Part shown: positions 18,372-27,595 of the stretch, in pieces
How the letters are laid out: every line of letters begins with the position of its first letter
How positions within the stretch are numbered: position 1 is the first letter of the stretch
Assembly: GCA_963977525.1 (NCBI GenBank)
Contig: CAXBPC010000014.1
Span: 1 to 64,000 of the forward strand
From: Ancylomarina sp963977525
GTDB lineage: Bacteria > Bacteroidota > Bacteroidia > Bacteroidales > Marinifilaceae
Direction of reading: 5' to 3'
DNA length: 64,000 nucleotides
Program-made: the position numbers and the translations under genes
Notes under the pieces: generated by a model
Told to the model about the DNA's origin: nothing
Database searches by the model: none
Seen by the model: only the letters and a program-made list of their open reading frames with translations

Positions 18372-19646
18372 TTAAAACCTTTTCTTCCACCAAAACTTAA
18401 GTCGTTCTAGGACCTTTACTTCTAAGGCATTGTTTTGTGGTGTATATAAACGTTGATTAGCTATTTCTTCAGGAAGATATTCCTGATCAACAAAGTTGCC
18501 AGGATAATCGTGTGAATATTTATATTCCTTACTATAACCCAAATCCTTCATCAACTTTGTTGGTGCATTACGCAAATGTAGAGGAACCGACAAGTTACCT
18601 GTTTCTCTAACTAACGCTTGAGCTTTGCCAATAGCCAAATAAGATGCATTACTTTTTGCCGATGTTGCTAAATATATGGCTACCTCTGAGAGAATAATTC
18701 GAGACTCTGGCATTCCAACCAAGTTTACCGACTGAAAACCTGCATTTGCTAAAAGTAGAGCATTAGGGTTAGCTAATCCGATATCTTCACTAGCTGAAAT
18801 TACCAAACGGCGCGCTATAAATTTAGGATCCTCTCCCCCTTCAATCATTCTAGCCAACCAATAAACAGCAGCATCAGGATCGCTCCCACGAATCGATTTA
18901 ATTAAAGCAGAGGCTATATCGTAATGTTGTTCCCCATCCTTATCGTACATCGATGGGTTTTCTTGTAGTTCTTTCAGTACCAATTCATTGGTTAGAATAA
19001 TCTCATCAGTCATCTGAGAATTAACCACCAATTCTAAAATATTAAGAAGCTTACGAGCATCTCCTCCAGAGAATTTTATCAGAGCGTCCTTTTCCTTTAC
19101 GGCTACATTCTTATCTTTTAAATAAAGATCTTTCGTTAAAGCATGTTCAATCAGATATTCCAAGTCTGATTTCTCCTGAGCTTTTAGCACATATACCTGA
19201 CAACGCGAGAGCAAAGGCGAAATCACCTCAAAAGACGGATTCTCAGTTGTTGCACCAATTAAAGTGACTGTACCATTCTCAACAGCACCTAGAAGTGAAT
19301 CTTGCTGTGACTTACTAAATCGATGGATTTCATCAATGAATAAAATAGGATTGGGTGTAGAAAAGAATTTTTGTTTTTCAGCTTTTGCAATAACCTCTCT
19401 AACATCTTTTACACCAGAATTAATAGCCGACAAATTATAAAATGGGCGGTTTAGTTGATTGGCTATAATCTTTGCCAAAGTTGTTTTACCAACGCCCGGA
19501 GGCCCCCAAAGAATAAAGGACGCAATATTCCCAGATTCAATCATCTTCCTAAGAACAGCGTTCTCTCCGACCAAATGTTTCTGTCCCAAATAATTATCAA
19601 GACTAGTAGGTCGTAATCGTTCTGCTAAAGGTTGGTTTGCTGCCAT
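18372..19646 (-). CDS. rarA: Replication-associated recombination protein A (RarA/MgsA)
   Basis: AAA+ ATPase of 424 residues related to clamp-loader subunits and WRNIP1. It acts at stalled replication forks. Motifs are RPTSLDNYLGQKHLVG at the N-terminus, Walker A GPPGVGKTT (about residues 48-56), Walker B LFIDEIHRF, sensor 1 GATTENPSFE and the RarA-specific tetramerisation region (SAIRGSDPDAAVYWLARM-like block, here SIRGSDPDAAVYWLARM). It starts 48 bases after the TPR gene ends on the same strand, so the two may share a transcript. Confidence 0.94.
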   Translation of the reverse strand: MAANQPLAERLRPTSLDNYLGQKHLVGENAVLRKMIESGNIASFILWGPPGVGKTTLAKIIANQLNRPFYNLSAINSGVKDVREVIAKAEKQKFFSTPNPILFIDEIHRFSKSQQDSLLGAVENGTVTLIGATTENPSFEVISPLLSRCQVYVLKAQEKSDLEYLIEHALTKDLYLKDKNVAVKEKDALIKFSGGDARKLLNILELVVNSQMTDEIILTNELVLKELQENPSMYDKDGEQHYDIASALIKSIRGSDPDAAVYWLARMIEGGEDPKFIARRLVISASEDIGLANPNALLLANAGFQSVNLVGMPESRIILSEVAIYLATSAKSNASYLAIGKAQALVRETGNLSVPLHLRNAPTKLMKDLGYSKEYKYSHDYPGNFVDQEYLPEEIANQRLYTPQNNALEVKVLERLKFWWKKRF

Positions 19647-19694
19647 GTGATATTAATAATTTGAAAGATTTATTTGAATTTGAAAACTGGGCTT

Positions 19695-21674
19695 TTATTT
19701 CTCTTTATTACAATAGCGCTTAATTACATTATAAGCATCAAGTAGGCCTAGCTCTCCGGCTTTACTTAAATCGCCATAAGCCGAAGTTTTATCGTTATTG
19801 TAGAGATATACCAAACCTCTATTAAAGTAGGCCTCTCTTAAGCTACTATCTAATTCGATGGCTTTATTATAATCCGAAATTGCTTTATTGAATTGCTTCG
19901 ACTTTGCATAAGTATTTCCTCTATTAAAATAAGCAAATACAAAATTTGGATTTAGGTCGATAGCCTTATTATAATCTGCAACAGCGGAACTATAATCGAC
20001 AATAATTTCACTATTCTTTCCTTTTATGTCATTATTTAAACTCAAGTTGGTATCATCATTCACCCCTATAGATTGGATGTAATCTGTCATATCGACAATG
20101 GCATTTGCTCTATTGAAATAAGCAAAAGCAAAATTTTCATTCTTCTCTATACATGCATTAAATGAAGCAATAGCATTATTAAATTTCTTATTGGCCAATT
20201 CATAATTTCCTTTAAAAAAATAGGCTTCGCTATCACCTGATTTAATTCTGAGTTCAGCATTTTTGATCTGCTGTTTTATCAAGTTTCTAGAAAATGGATA
20301 ATGCTTATTACTAAAAGTAAAGGCTGGTGAATAATTGTGCTTTTGATTGTAATTCATCAATTCTTGATCGTAATACTGCATTTTACCAGCACGTAGGCTA
20401 TCAATAGACAAATGTCTGATATGAAAATCCTTCTCAAGTTTAATTGTCACAAATTTATCCTGAACACGTCCTTTTATAATTTCTTCAATTATCTTTTCAC
20501 GAGAATTCAAGTCAATCAAACGTTGAAAATTCTCTGTCGTATCAACGAAAGCAGCCATAGCGCCTTCATTCTTCATACGCTTATATTTATCGATGATAAT
20601 GAGCCCTTGATTTCTATCCTTAATAGAGCCATCTATATCATTTATGTCTCTTTTTGATGATGATCGTGCTAAGTAAGCTTTTGCAAAATCAGGGTAAATT
20701 CTAATTGCCGTTGTATAATCAGCAATAGCTCCAAGCTTATCTCCAATATCAGCTTTTACCAAACCTCTATTGAAATAAATAAGCATATTATCTGGATTCA
20801 TATCCAATACCATATTAAAATCGTCAATAGCTGAATTAAAGTCTCCAACCTCTGATCTTAGTAGCGCTCTATTGTAATAACCATAGACATTGTTCGGATC
20901 AAGTTCAACAACCTTATCGTAATCAGCCAAAGCTCCTTTTAAATTCTTTGTCGCGTAATTAGAAATTCCTCGTCCCATTATCAATCTTGCATCATCTGGT
21001 TTGATTTTTAAAGCACGCTCATAATCTTCAACAGACTCCTTATATTTTTTGACTTTATACTTTAAATAAGCTCTATGACCGAAAGCATCAGCAGAAAAAT
21101 TATTGAGTTGGACAGCTTTATTACAATCTGCAATAGCACCTTCAAAATCATCCATCTTCTCTCTAACCACAGCACGGTTCAAATAAGAACTAACCATATC
21201 ATTCTTAAGCTTAATAGCTCTAGAATAATTTTTTTCAGCTTCCTTAAAACGCTTCAATGCAGCTAAAGTGATCCCTCTATTAGCAAATATATCTGCATAA
21301 CTCGGATTCAAATCTTCGGCCATATCAAAATCCTTAAGAGCCAAACTATATCGATTTAGATGATTATTCGCGACACCTCTGTACAGATAAGCTAAAGTAT
21401 AATTGGGATTAATTGAAATTGCTTTCGTATAATCAGCTTCAGCACCTTCAAAATCTTCAAGATAATATTTAGCTAGAGCTCTAAACAAATAGGGTTCTGG
21501 AAGGTATGGCTTCACTCTAATTATCTCATTAAACTTGATAATAGCTTCAGTGTAATCATCAAAATAGATGGCATTACGTCCTTTAGATAATAAATTCTCT
21601 GTGTTGAGCTGTGCACTCGCAGTTGTCAAACAGAGTAATAAACTAAAAAGTAAAAAAAATCGGTATAAACGCAT
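19695..21674 (-). CDS. Secreted tetratricopeptide-repeat protein
   Basis: Product of 659 residues with a Sec signal peptide ending in ASAQ (about residue 21). Roughly twelve or more TPR units follow, each showing the pattern A..Y.NR....L..F..AI.DY..AI.L.P. Two blocks of repeats (about 25-360 and 470-655) are separated by a non-repeat linker at about 360-465. TPR solenoids mediate protein-protein contacts; here the protein is probably periplasmic or outer-membrane associated. No enzyme motif is seen. It precedes rarA with a 48-base gap. Confidence 0.88.
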   Translation of the reverse strand: MRLYRFFLLFSLLLCLTTASAQLNTENLLSKGRNAIYFDDYTEAIIKFNEIIRVKPYLPEPYLFRALAKYYLEDFEGAEADYTKAISINPNYTLAYLYRGVANNHLNRYSLALKDFDMAEDLNPSYADIFANRGITLAALKRFKEAEKNYSRAIKLKNDMVSSYLNRAVVREKMDDFEGAIADCNKAVQLNNFSADAFGHRAYLKYKVKKYKESVEDYERALKIKPDDARLIMGRGISNYATKNLKGALADYDKVVELDPNNVYGYYNRALLRSEVGDFNSAIDDFNMVLDMNPDNMLIYFNRGLVKADIGDKLGAIADYTTAIRIYPDFAKAYLARSSSKRDINDIDGSIKDRNQGLIIIDKYKRMKNEGAMAAFVDTTENFQRLIDLNSREKIIEEIIKGRVQDKFVTIKLEKDFHIRHLSIDSLRAGKMQYYDQELMNYNQKHNYSPAFTFSNKHYPFSRNLIKQQIKNAELRIKSGDSEAYFFKGNYELANKKFNNAIASFNACIEKNENFAFAYFNRANAIVDMTDYIQSIGVNDDTNLSLNNDIKGKNSEIIVDYSSAVADYNKAIDLNPNFVFAYFNRGNTYAKSKQFNKAISDYNKAIELDSSLREAYFNRGLVYLYNNDKTSAYGDLSKAGELGLLDAYNVIKRYCNKEK

Positions 21675-21849
21675 AGAAACATTGATTACAAGTGTTGAGT
21701 TACAAACTTAAAAAATCTCGCTTAAATAAGGTCAAATTAACAGATATTAAATCTTACACTTCAAAAGTTCTATATTATGAACATATCATTTACACAAACA
21801 ATTGATCTCCGAAGAAACCAACAGAAATAGGCAGGCAATCTGAAAAAAA

Positions 21850-22230
21850 TTGATCGGAGCCGGTTTTTTTGTCATCCTAAAACAGTAGATCGCTTCGGAG
21901 CTCATCATATTGGTACAAAAATCGACTACTTTTCATCGGAGAAGCGGGCTTTTGCCTTCCACGAGGTCTTTTTTTCTTCAAAAACGGATAATTTGCTACA
22001 AAAAGGGTGAAAAACGCATGTGCAATGTCTGTAATCAAGGCAAAAAAGACGTAAAACCGCTTCGGATTTCAATATTTTGTACAAAAAGGGGCTTCGTCTC
22101 ATCGGCCATCAGTGCATGAGTCCAAATATTCAAGTCTTCTCATCGGCCTTCAGTGCGTGAGTCCCAAATATTGAACTCTTCTCATCGGCGAGGTCTTTGT
22201 TTGTCCAAAATCGAACTTATCCACATGGAC
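21850..22230. repeat. Degenerate 41-42-bp repeat array
   Basis: A CGG in the context ATCGG or TTCGG recurs at 21855, 21896, 21937, 22063, 22103, 22144 and 22186: steps of 41, 41, 126 (three times 42), 40, 41 and 42. TACAAAA recurs at 21914, 21997 and 22080, steps of 83. The last two units (from 22097 and 22138) are close copies beginning TCTCATCGGCC. The short open frame through it has no family features, so I read this as non-coding. Confidence 0.7.
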
Positions 22231-22629
22231 GAAGCAATCGTGAGTGAAAAAACAGCTTCCTCAACCCAATAAGAAAGCAAACTGATAACAAAGCTCATGT
22301 TGGAGTGTAGTGCCTTTAATTATCTTGCAAAGGAAGATAGGTCCCATACTTGACTGAGAACTTAGTTTATATTTCGTTTCAAATTCTCATTTAGGACAGT
22401 ATTGATTTTAAATCGCAAAATTCAAACTTTAAAGTAGATATTAGTTCTTCATTATAAATTACATAAAACAGATTCGTTCTACTTTTATATCTTTCTTAAA
22501 TGTCTTAACTTGAAGGTAGAAGCATATTTATTAGATGCTTAAATCATGAAGTGCTTGCAACAGTTACAAATGCATATTCGGTAAAACGAAAAGCATTAAT
22601 TGAATTTTGGCTGATTAAAACCTTTAGCT
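22231..22629. other. Gene-free region upstream of the cytidylate-kinase-like gene
   Basis: About 400 AT-rich bases after the 41-bp array. I see no credible gene, tRNA or strong terminator in it. Confidence 0.5.
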
Positions 22630-23316
22630 ATGAAAGACATTCTGCATCAATACATGAAAGAAAGGTACCAACCGAAGGAAACTGAATCTACAAGATACCA
22701 GTTCCCAGGACCTGTTATCACCATCTCTAGAGAGTGTGGGTGTTATGCAATTATTATGGCTAATGCCCTTGTAAGTAGACTTAAACAGGTTACTGGACAG
22801 GAATGGACTGTATTAACCAAAGAGATTCTAGTAGAAGCTGCAGAGAAATTAGAATTGCGTCCAAAACAAATTGAATACGTTTTTGAGTCGAGAGAAAAGT
22901 CGACCTGGGACGAAGTATTCTCATCTATGTCCAATAAATATTACAAAAGCGATAAGCAAATTAAGAAAACCATTGCCGATGTAGTGCAAGCAATGGCTAG
23001 GCGTGGAAATTGTGTTATTGTTGGACGAGGTGGTGTTATTTTAACACAAGACATCGAAAAATCCTTACACATAAAACTTCAAGCTCCTTTAAAATGGCGA
23101 GCAGAACAACTACAGAAAAATCTAGGTGGCAAGCTTGAAGAAATGATCACTTATGCTCAAACAGTAGACAGAAAACGAGAAATCCTAAGAACCTTCTTCA
23201 ACAAAAAGCCCTTAGAATTAAGTCATTTTGATATTGTTTTCAATTCAATGAAACTTGATGATAAAATAATCGTGGATGCAACAATTCAAATATTAAAAGA
23301 AAAACAAGTCATCTAA
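22630..23316 (+). CDS. Cytidylate-kinase-like family protein with altered P-loop
   Basis: A 228-residue protein of the Cytidylate_kin2-like group of P-loop kinases: GPVITISRECG opens the first strand and loop, and GNCVIVGRGG plus a helical lid region (about 155-190) match the group. The loop that normally reads like GSGG(R/K)xI is here GCYAII, lacking the Gly-rich stretch and basic residue used for phosphate binding. It may have lost or changed kinase activity. Biological roles of this group are poorly defined. It stands alone on its strand, with about 160 bases before the next promoter. Confidence 0.72.
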   Translation: MKDILHQYMKERYQPKETESTRYQFPGPVITISRECGCYAIIMANALVSRLKQVTGQEWTVLTKEILVEAAEKLELRPKQIEYVFESREKSTWDEVFSSMSNKYYKSDKQIKKTIADVVQAMARRGNCVIVGRGGVILTQDIEKSLHIKLQAPLKWRAEQLQKNLGGKLEEMITYAQTVDRKREILRTFFNKKPLELSHFDIVFNSMKLDDKIIVDATIQILKEKQVI

Positions 23317-23423
23317 TTTTTTCATGTTTGTTTGAATAGTCTGAATCGATTATCCTAAATTGATCGATTCATCGAGTCAAATCATAATTATATCTAAAAA
23401 CTTAAGCAAAGCCCTTATTTCAA

Positions 23424-23453
23424 TTGGCTAGGTTTAAGTTTTTGTTATTTTTG
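23424..23453 (+). promoter_or_regulatory. Bacteroidota-type promoter of the C1 peptidase gene
   Basis: TTG (23424-23426), a 19-base spacer and TATTTTTG (23446-23453) match the consensus closely. It supports a start at ATG 23552 rather than the upstream TTG at 23483, with a leader of about 90 bases. Confidence 0.75.
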
Positions 23454-23551
23454 CGCCTCTAAACCTAGGCAGTATTACTGATTTGTTGAGAAAGGATGGC
23501 ATAGGTTTAATTAGAAAAACCAGAACAATTTATTATTTAAACAACACTACT

Positions 23552-24766
23552 ATGAATTTTAGAATTCTTGCTGCAGCCCTACTTATTGGAGGAACTGTAT
23601 TTTCTTCATCAGCTGAAGTAAAAAAAGACAAAAAAAAGGACAAAGAAGAAGCTTATATCTTTACTGAGGTAAAGCGTATGCCTGCAACATCTGTAAAGGA
23701 TCAGCATCGTTCAGGTACATGTTGGGCTTTTTCTGGATTATCATTCATGGAGTCAGAAATGCTTCGTATGGGTAAGCCTGAGGTAGATTTATCAGAAATG
23801 TTTGTGGTATACAACTGTTACTCTGATAAGGCTATTAAAGACGTTCGTTTGAGCGGCAAATTCAACTTTGGTGGCGGTGGAGCTTTCCACGATGTGACTT
23901 ACGTTTGGAAAAAATATGGTATCGTTCCTGAGTCAGTATATGCTGGATTAAACTATGGTGAAGCAGGTCACACTCATGGTGAAATGGATATTATACTAAG
24001 CAACTATGTTGATGCTGTAATCAAAAATAAAAACAGAAAATTAACACCAACATGGCACAAAGGTTTCGATGGTGTTTTGGATGCTTACTTAGGAGAATTA
24101 CCTGAGACATTTAAGTACAAAGGAAAAGAGTATACTCCTAAGTCGTTTGCAAAAGACTATACAGGTCTTAACGCTGATGATTATATCGAAATCTCATCTT
24201 ACACTCACCACCCATTCTACGAGAAATTCATTATCGAAGTTGGTGACAACTGGTTATGGGACGAGGTTTATAACTTACCTATCGACGAGATGATGGAAGT
24301 TATGGAAAGTGCTATCATGAATGGTTACACTATTGGATGGGCTTCTGACGTAAGCGAAAAAGGATTTGCATACCGTAAAGGTGTTGCAATTGTTCCTGAA
24401 GCGGATACTAAGAACATGAGTGATTCTGAGATTTCTAAATGGCAGGATATGTCTGATAAGAAAAAGAATGCTAAATTATATAGCTTCGAAGGTCCTGGTG
24501 AAGAAAAAGTGATTACTCAAGAAATGCGTCAAGAAGCTTTCGATAACTACACAACAACCGATGATCACGGCATGCACCTAGTAGGCATTTCTAAAGACCA
24601 AAAAGGTAACAAATACTTTATCGTAAAGAATTCATGGGGTACTGATAACAATCCATATGAAGGTTATTTTTATGCATCATTCCCATTTGTATCATACAAG
24701 ACCATGTCTTTTATGATTCACAAGGATGCTGTTCCTGCTAAATTGAGGGAAAAATTAGGTTTATAA
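23552..24766 (+). CDS. Secreted C1-family cysteine peptidase (bleomycin hydrolase / aminopeptidase C-like)
   Basis: Papain-fold peptidase of 404 residues from the chosen ATG, which gives a clean signal peptide (MNFRILAAALLIGG... ending near SSAEV). The frame extends upstream to a TTG, but that would bury the signal sequence. The active-site Cys is in HRSGTCWAFSGLSF, preceded by the oxyanion Gln of KDQ. The catalytic His is in DHGMHLVGI and the Asn in IVKNSWGTDN. The length and spacing match the PepC or bleomycin-hydrolase branch of C1, but the signal peptide puts it outside the cytoplasm. A terminator follows. Confidence 0.9.
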   Translation: MNFRILAAALLIGGTVFSSSAEVKKDKKKDKEEAYIFTEVKRMPATSVKDQHRSGTCWAFSGLSFMESEMLRMGKPEVDLSEMFVVYNCYSDKAIKDVRLSGKFNFGGGGAFHDVTYVWKKYGIVPESVYAGLNYGEAGHTHGEMDIILSNYVDAVIKNKNRKLTPTWHKGFDGVLDAYLGELPETFKYKGKEYTPKSFAKDYTGLNADDYIEISSYTHHPFYEKFIIEVGDNWLWDEVYNLPIDEMMEVMESAIMNGYTIGWASDVSEKGFAYRKGVAIVPEADTKNMSDSEISKWQDMSDKKKNAKLYSFEGPGEEKVITQEMRQEAFDNYTTTDDHGMHLVGISKDQKGNKYFIVKNSWGTDNNPYEGYFYASFPFVSYKTMSFMIHKDAVPAKLREKLGL

Positions 24767-24789
24767 TCTACAATCTCAATATTATTTTA

Positions 24790-24822
24790 AAAAGCTCGAC
24801 CATGACGGTCGAGCTTTTTTTT
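24790..24822 (+). terminator. Rho-independent terminator after the C1 peptidase gene
   Basis: Stem AAGCTCGACC with GGTCGAGCTT, a short loop, then eight T residues. Confidence 0.93.
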
Positions 24823-24982
24823 ATACCTTTTATCACCATTTTTATAAACTTGGTCCGATTATTGAACATTTCCGTAATTGAAAAATTTAATATAAATTCG
24901 TAAATCTGTAAAGTTATATTCTATAGAGATGAATTTATAAATACGAAACTCATAAAATTACTTAATACAAAAATCCTACACT

Positions 24983-25573
24983 ATGAAAAAGTTATTACTA
25001 GTAGCAGCTATCTGCTTATTTTCATCGGCACTATTTGCCCAATTAGCCTCACCTATCAGTTTTGGTGTGCATGGAGGAATTGTTAGTACAAAACTCGATA
25101 CTAAAATCCCTAATGTTTCTGATCTAAAAGATAAATCTGATAATGGCATGATGTTGGGAGTCTTTGCAAGAATCAACATCAAAAAATGGTACATCCAACC
25201 TGAATTGAACTTTGTCTCTAGAAAAAGTGAAATTGTTATTGGTGGTGTAAGCGGAGAGTTCAAAACAAAAAGTATGGATATTCCAATCTTATTGGGTTAC
25301 AAAATAGTTAAGTTACCTATGTTCAAACTTAGAGCATTTGCTGGTCCAGTAGCTTCATTTAATATTGACGACAGCTTTTCTTCTACTCTAAGTCAACAAT
25401 TTAAAGACGAAGACCTAGAAGGTGCAGTTTGGAATGCTAAGGTTGGAGCAGGTATCGACGTTTGGAAATTAACTTTAGATGTTGATTACGAATTTGGTTT
25501 AACCGATGTTTCGTCTGAGTTCTTAAAGAAAAACAAAATGATGAATGTGACTTTGGGATTCCGTTTATTCTAA
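24983..25573 (+). CDS. Outer-membrane beta-barrel protein (PorT-like family)
   Basis: Small protein of 196 residues with a signal peptide (MKKLLLVAAICLFSSALFAQ). It is followed by alternating amphipathic strands typical of an eight-stranded outer-membrane barrel, ending in the aromatic strand VTLGFRLF. The pattern SFGVHGGI... with RINIKKWYIQPELNFVSRK resembles the Bacteroidota PorT/OMP_b-brl_2 family. The role is unknown; such barrels can be structural or adhesin-like. It has its own terminator. Confidence 0.82.
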   Translation: MKKLLLVAAICLFSSALFAQLASPISFGVHGGIVSTKLDTKIPNVSDLKDKSDNGMMLGVFARINIKKWYIQPELNFVSRKSEIVIGGVSGEFKTKSMDIPILLGYKIVKLPMFKLRAFAGPVASFNIDDSFSSTLSQQFKDEDLEGAVWNAKVGAGIDVWKLTLDVDYEFGLTDVSSEFLKKNKMMNVTLGFRLF

Positions 25574-25595
25574 ACACATTCTCATTAAAGATTAC

Positions 25596-25629
25596 AAAAA
25601 AAACCGACACTGATGTGACGGTTTTTTTT
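25596..25629 (+). terminator. Rho-independent terminator after the beta-barrel gene
   Basis: Stem AAACCG-A-CAC with GTG-A-CGGTTT, a 4-base loop and a following T-run. Confidence 0.88.
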
Positions 25630-25779
25630 ATGCCTATATTTTGCAATCCTTTTTAGAATTCACTCAAGATTCCGCCTGTCATTCTAACTAGGCTTGTTTT
25701 CGATTGAATCAGATTGAAGATGGCACTTAGTATTGCTATTGAGGCATTCTGATATGAGATTTGTTAAGATATATATGTA

Positions 25780-26232
25780 TCAATTAGTATTATCAAGGAA
25801 AGATTTTAATCGATCGCAAATGAAATATTTCCATCCACTAAGACAACTCTCACGCGTAAATTCTGGGATGGATCGAGGTAAACTCTCTGTTACCGTATGA
25901 GTAAGACGTAAACAAGATCCTTTCTCACTAATAAAGGTTTCGAAGCAAACAGTAGACGCACCTTCATAACCATCATATTTCCACAAGTATACAATCTTTT
26001 CCAAAGGAATGACTTCGGTGATTTTCCACAAATGCATAAAATCTCTTTCTCCAGATTTCACATTAAATTGGGTTTCAAATCCGACTTCAGCATTAAAAGC
26101 TTCAATATTCTCAAAGAACCAGAGCTTCATCTGTTCTAATTCACTAATGGCTTTCCAAAGATGACTGACAGATACATGAAAACTTTGTTTAACCACAACA
26201 GGATTCTTTTCTTGACTCATATTTTCCTCCAT
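25780..26232 (-). CDS. SRPBCC-domain protein (AHSA1-like)
   Basis: The 150-residue protein has the START-like SRPBCC fold of the Aha1 C-terminal (activator of Hsp90) group. It has an N-terminal strand VKQSFHVSVSHLWKAIS, a central FETQFNVKSGERDFMHLWKITEV, and a C-terminal helix after SCLSGWKYFICDRLKSFL. Such proteins bind hydrophobic ligands; no ligand can be named. It is cytoplasmic. The gene is divergent from the DoxX-like membrane protein gene, 42 bases apart, so the two share a short promoter region. ATG 26220 is an alternative start. Confidence 0.85.
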   Translation of the reverse strand: MEENMSQEKNPVVVKQSFHVSVSHLWKAISELEQMKLWFFENIEAFNAEVGFETQFNVKSGERDFMHLWKITEVIPLEKIVYLWKYDGYEGASTVCFETFISEKGSCLRLTHTVTESLPRSIPEFTRESCLSGWKYFICDRLKSFLDNTN

Positions 26233-26274
26233 TTTGCTTAAATTAGCTTATTATCGACTCCAACAATTCAAATT

Positions 26275-26628
26275 ATGCTTAAAACCAAAACAATTTATTG
26301 GACATCTACACTCATTTTATTTGGCATGATGCTAGTAACGGGTGTTCTCTATTTTGTGTTTTACGATACACTGGTAGATTATTTCACAAGCTATGGCTAC
26401 CCCATTTATCTCATCTATCCCCTTGCTCTTGCTAAAATCATTGGTTCTCTTGTTATCCTTAGCAACAAAAACAAGTTCTTAAAAGAACTCGCTTATATGG
26501 GCTTCTTCTACAACTTCATATTGGCCTTTTTCGCTCATCTCATGATCAATGAGTTTGATCCCTTTCCAACACTATCTTTAATATTACTTGTGCTATCATA
26601 TTACACAGGAAAAAAGGTTCGACCTTAA
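26275..26628 (+). CDS. DoxX-like four-helix membrane protein
   Basis: Small integral membrane protein of 117 residues with four predicted helices (about 8-28, 45-62, 71-90, 96-112). It resembles the DoxX-like family, including the PLALAKIIGSLVIL segment. Function is unknown for most members. The stop lies 6 bases from the convergent racemase gene. Confidence 0.8.
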   Translation: MLKTKTIYWTSTLILFGMMLVTGVLYFVFYDTLVDYFTSYGYPIYLIYPLALAKIIGSLVILSNKNKFLKELAYMGFFYNFILAFFAHLMINEFDPFPTLSLILLVLSYYTGKKVRP

Positions 26629-26634
26629 TTCAAA

Positions 26635-27333
26635 CTAATTCCTCTTTAAAGCCCATTCTACAGCCTTTACAGCATGCAAAGTAGTTGTATCAAAGGTTGG
26701 TATGTTCACATCCGCATCCGAGATTAAAAGAGGAATCTCTGTACAGCCTAAAATCACACCTTCGGCCCCTCTATCCTCCAGATTCTGAATAATCGTCTGA
26801 TAAACCAGTCTCGATTCATCCTTGATTTTGCCTTGAACCAATTCGCCATAGATAATCTGATGCACTTGCGCTCTTTCTGCATTATTAGGAATAATAACTT
26901 CAATACCAAACTGATTAGAAAGCACCTCCTTATAAAAATCTTTCTCCATGGTGAACTTGGTGCCAAGCAAAGCCACTTTCTTAATGCCCTTACGTTTAAT
27001 TTCCATACCAGTAGCTTCAGCAATATGAAGAAAAGGAATTGAGATATTTGCCTTTATAGCTGGACTACATAAATGCATGGTATTGGTACACAAAACAATG
27101 ATATCGGCTCCTGCCCTTTCCAGGCGTTTAGCGGAGTCAACCATAATCTCATCTAACTCTTCCCACTTATCCTCATGTTGCAGTTTCACGATATGATCGA
27201 AATCTACAGTATCCATTAAACTCTTGCAAGAGTGAAAACCACCCAGAACTGCTTTCACTTTCTTATTAATCAGTTCGTAATAAACGATTGAAGATTCCCA
27301 ACTCATGCCTCCTATAAGGCCAATTCTTTTCAT
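26635..27333 (-). CDS. Aspartate/glutamate racemase family protein
   Basis: Two-domain, PLP-independent racemase of 232 residues. The N-terminus reads IGLIGGMSWESS as in YgeA-like aspartate/glutamate racemases. The two catalytic cysteines lie in IVLCTNTMH and VILGCTEIPLL. It interconverts L- and D-amino acids, with aspartate, glutamate or other amino acids possible. It is cytoplasmic and monocistronic. The precise substrate cannot be set from the sequence. Confidence 0.9.
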   Translation of the reverse strand: MKRIGLIGGMSWESSIVYYELINKKVKAVLGGFHSCKSLMDTVDFDHIVKLQHEDKWEELDEIMVDSAKRLERAGADIIVLCTNTMHLCSPAIKANISIPFLHIAEATGMEIKRKGIKKVALLGTKFTMEKDFYKEVLSNQFGIEVIIPNNAERAQVHQIIYGELVQGKIKDESRLVYQTIIQNLEDRGAEGVILGCTEIPLLISDADVNIPTFDTTTLHAVKAVEWALKRN

Positions 27334-27545
27334 GTTATATGCTTAGTTTATATCAAACAATTAATAAGTCCAATTTTAACGACTTATTCAGCAATATCTA
27401 AATTTACAAGTTTTCTGCCAGTCATCCCTGTTATGGATCATATTTTTAAAGTGCCAGTTCCACCGTTTATCCCGTCCATTTTGATGATAATCGATTTTAC
27501 CCTTTTTAGAAGATATGAGATTATGAAAATATCGTCACATGCCTC

Positions 27546-27553
27546 TATCTTTG
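27546..27553 (+). promoter_or_regulatory. Candidate -7 element upstream of pepF
   Basis: TATCTTTG fits TAnnTTTG and lies 43 bases before the pepF start. The -33 region (TTATG near 27521) is only a partial match. Confidence 0.4.
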
Positions 27554-27595
27554 GTCTTAAGGATTAAAATATAATAACCTACATATTTAAATAAA

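Noticed and set aside
21910..22119. Short plus-strand frame with two CxxC-like cysteines
   Set aside because: It lies within the degenerate 41-bp array, has no homologous features and shows repeat-derived composition.
25437..25646. Minus-strand frame over the end of the beta-barrel gene
   Set aside because: It runs through the terminator and the coding strand of a better-supported gene.
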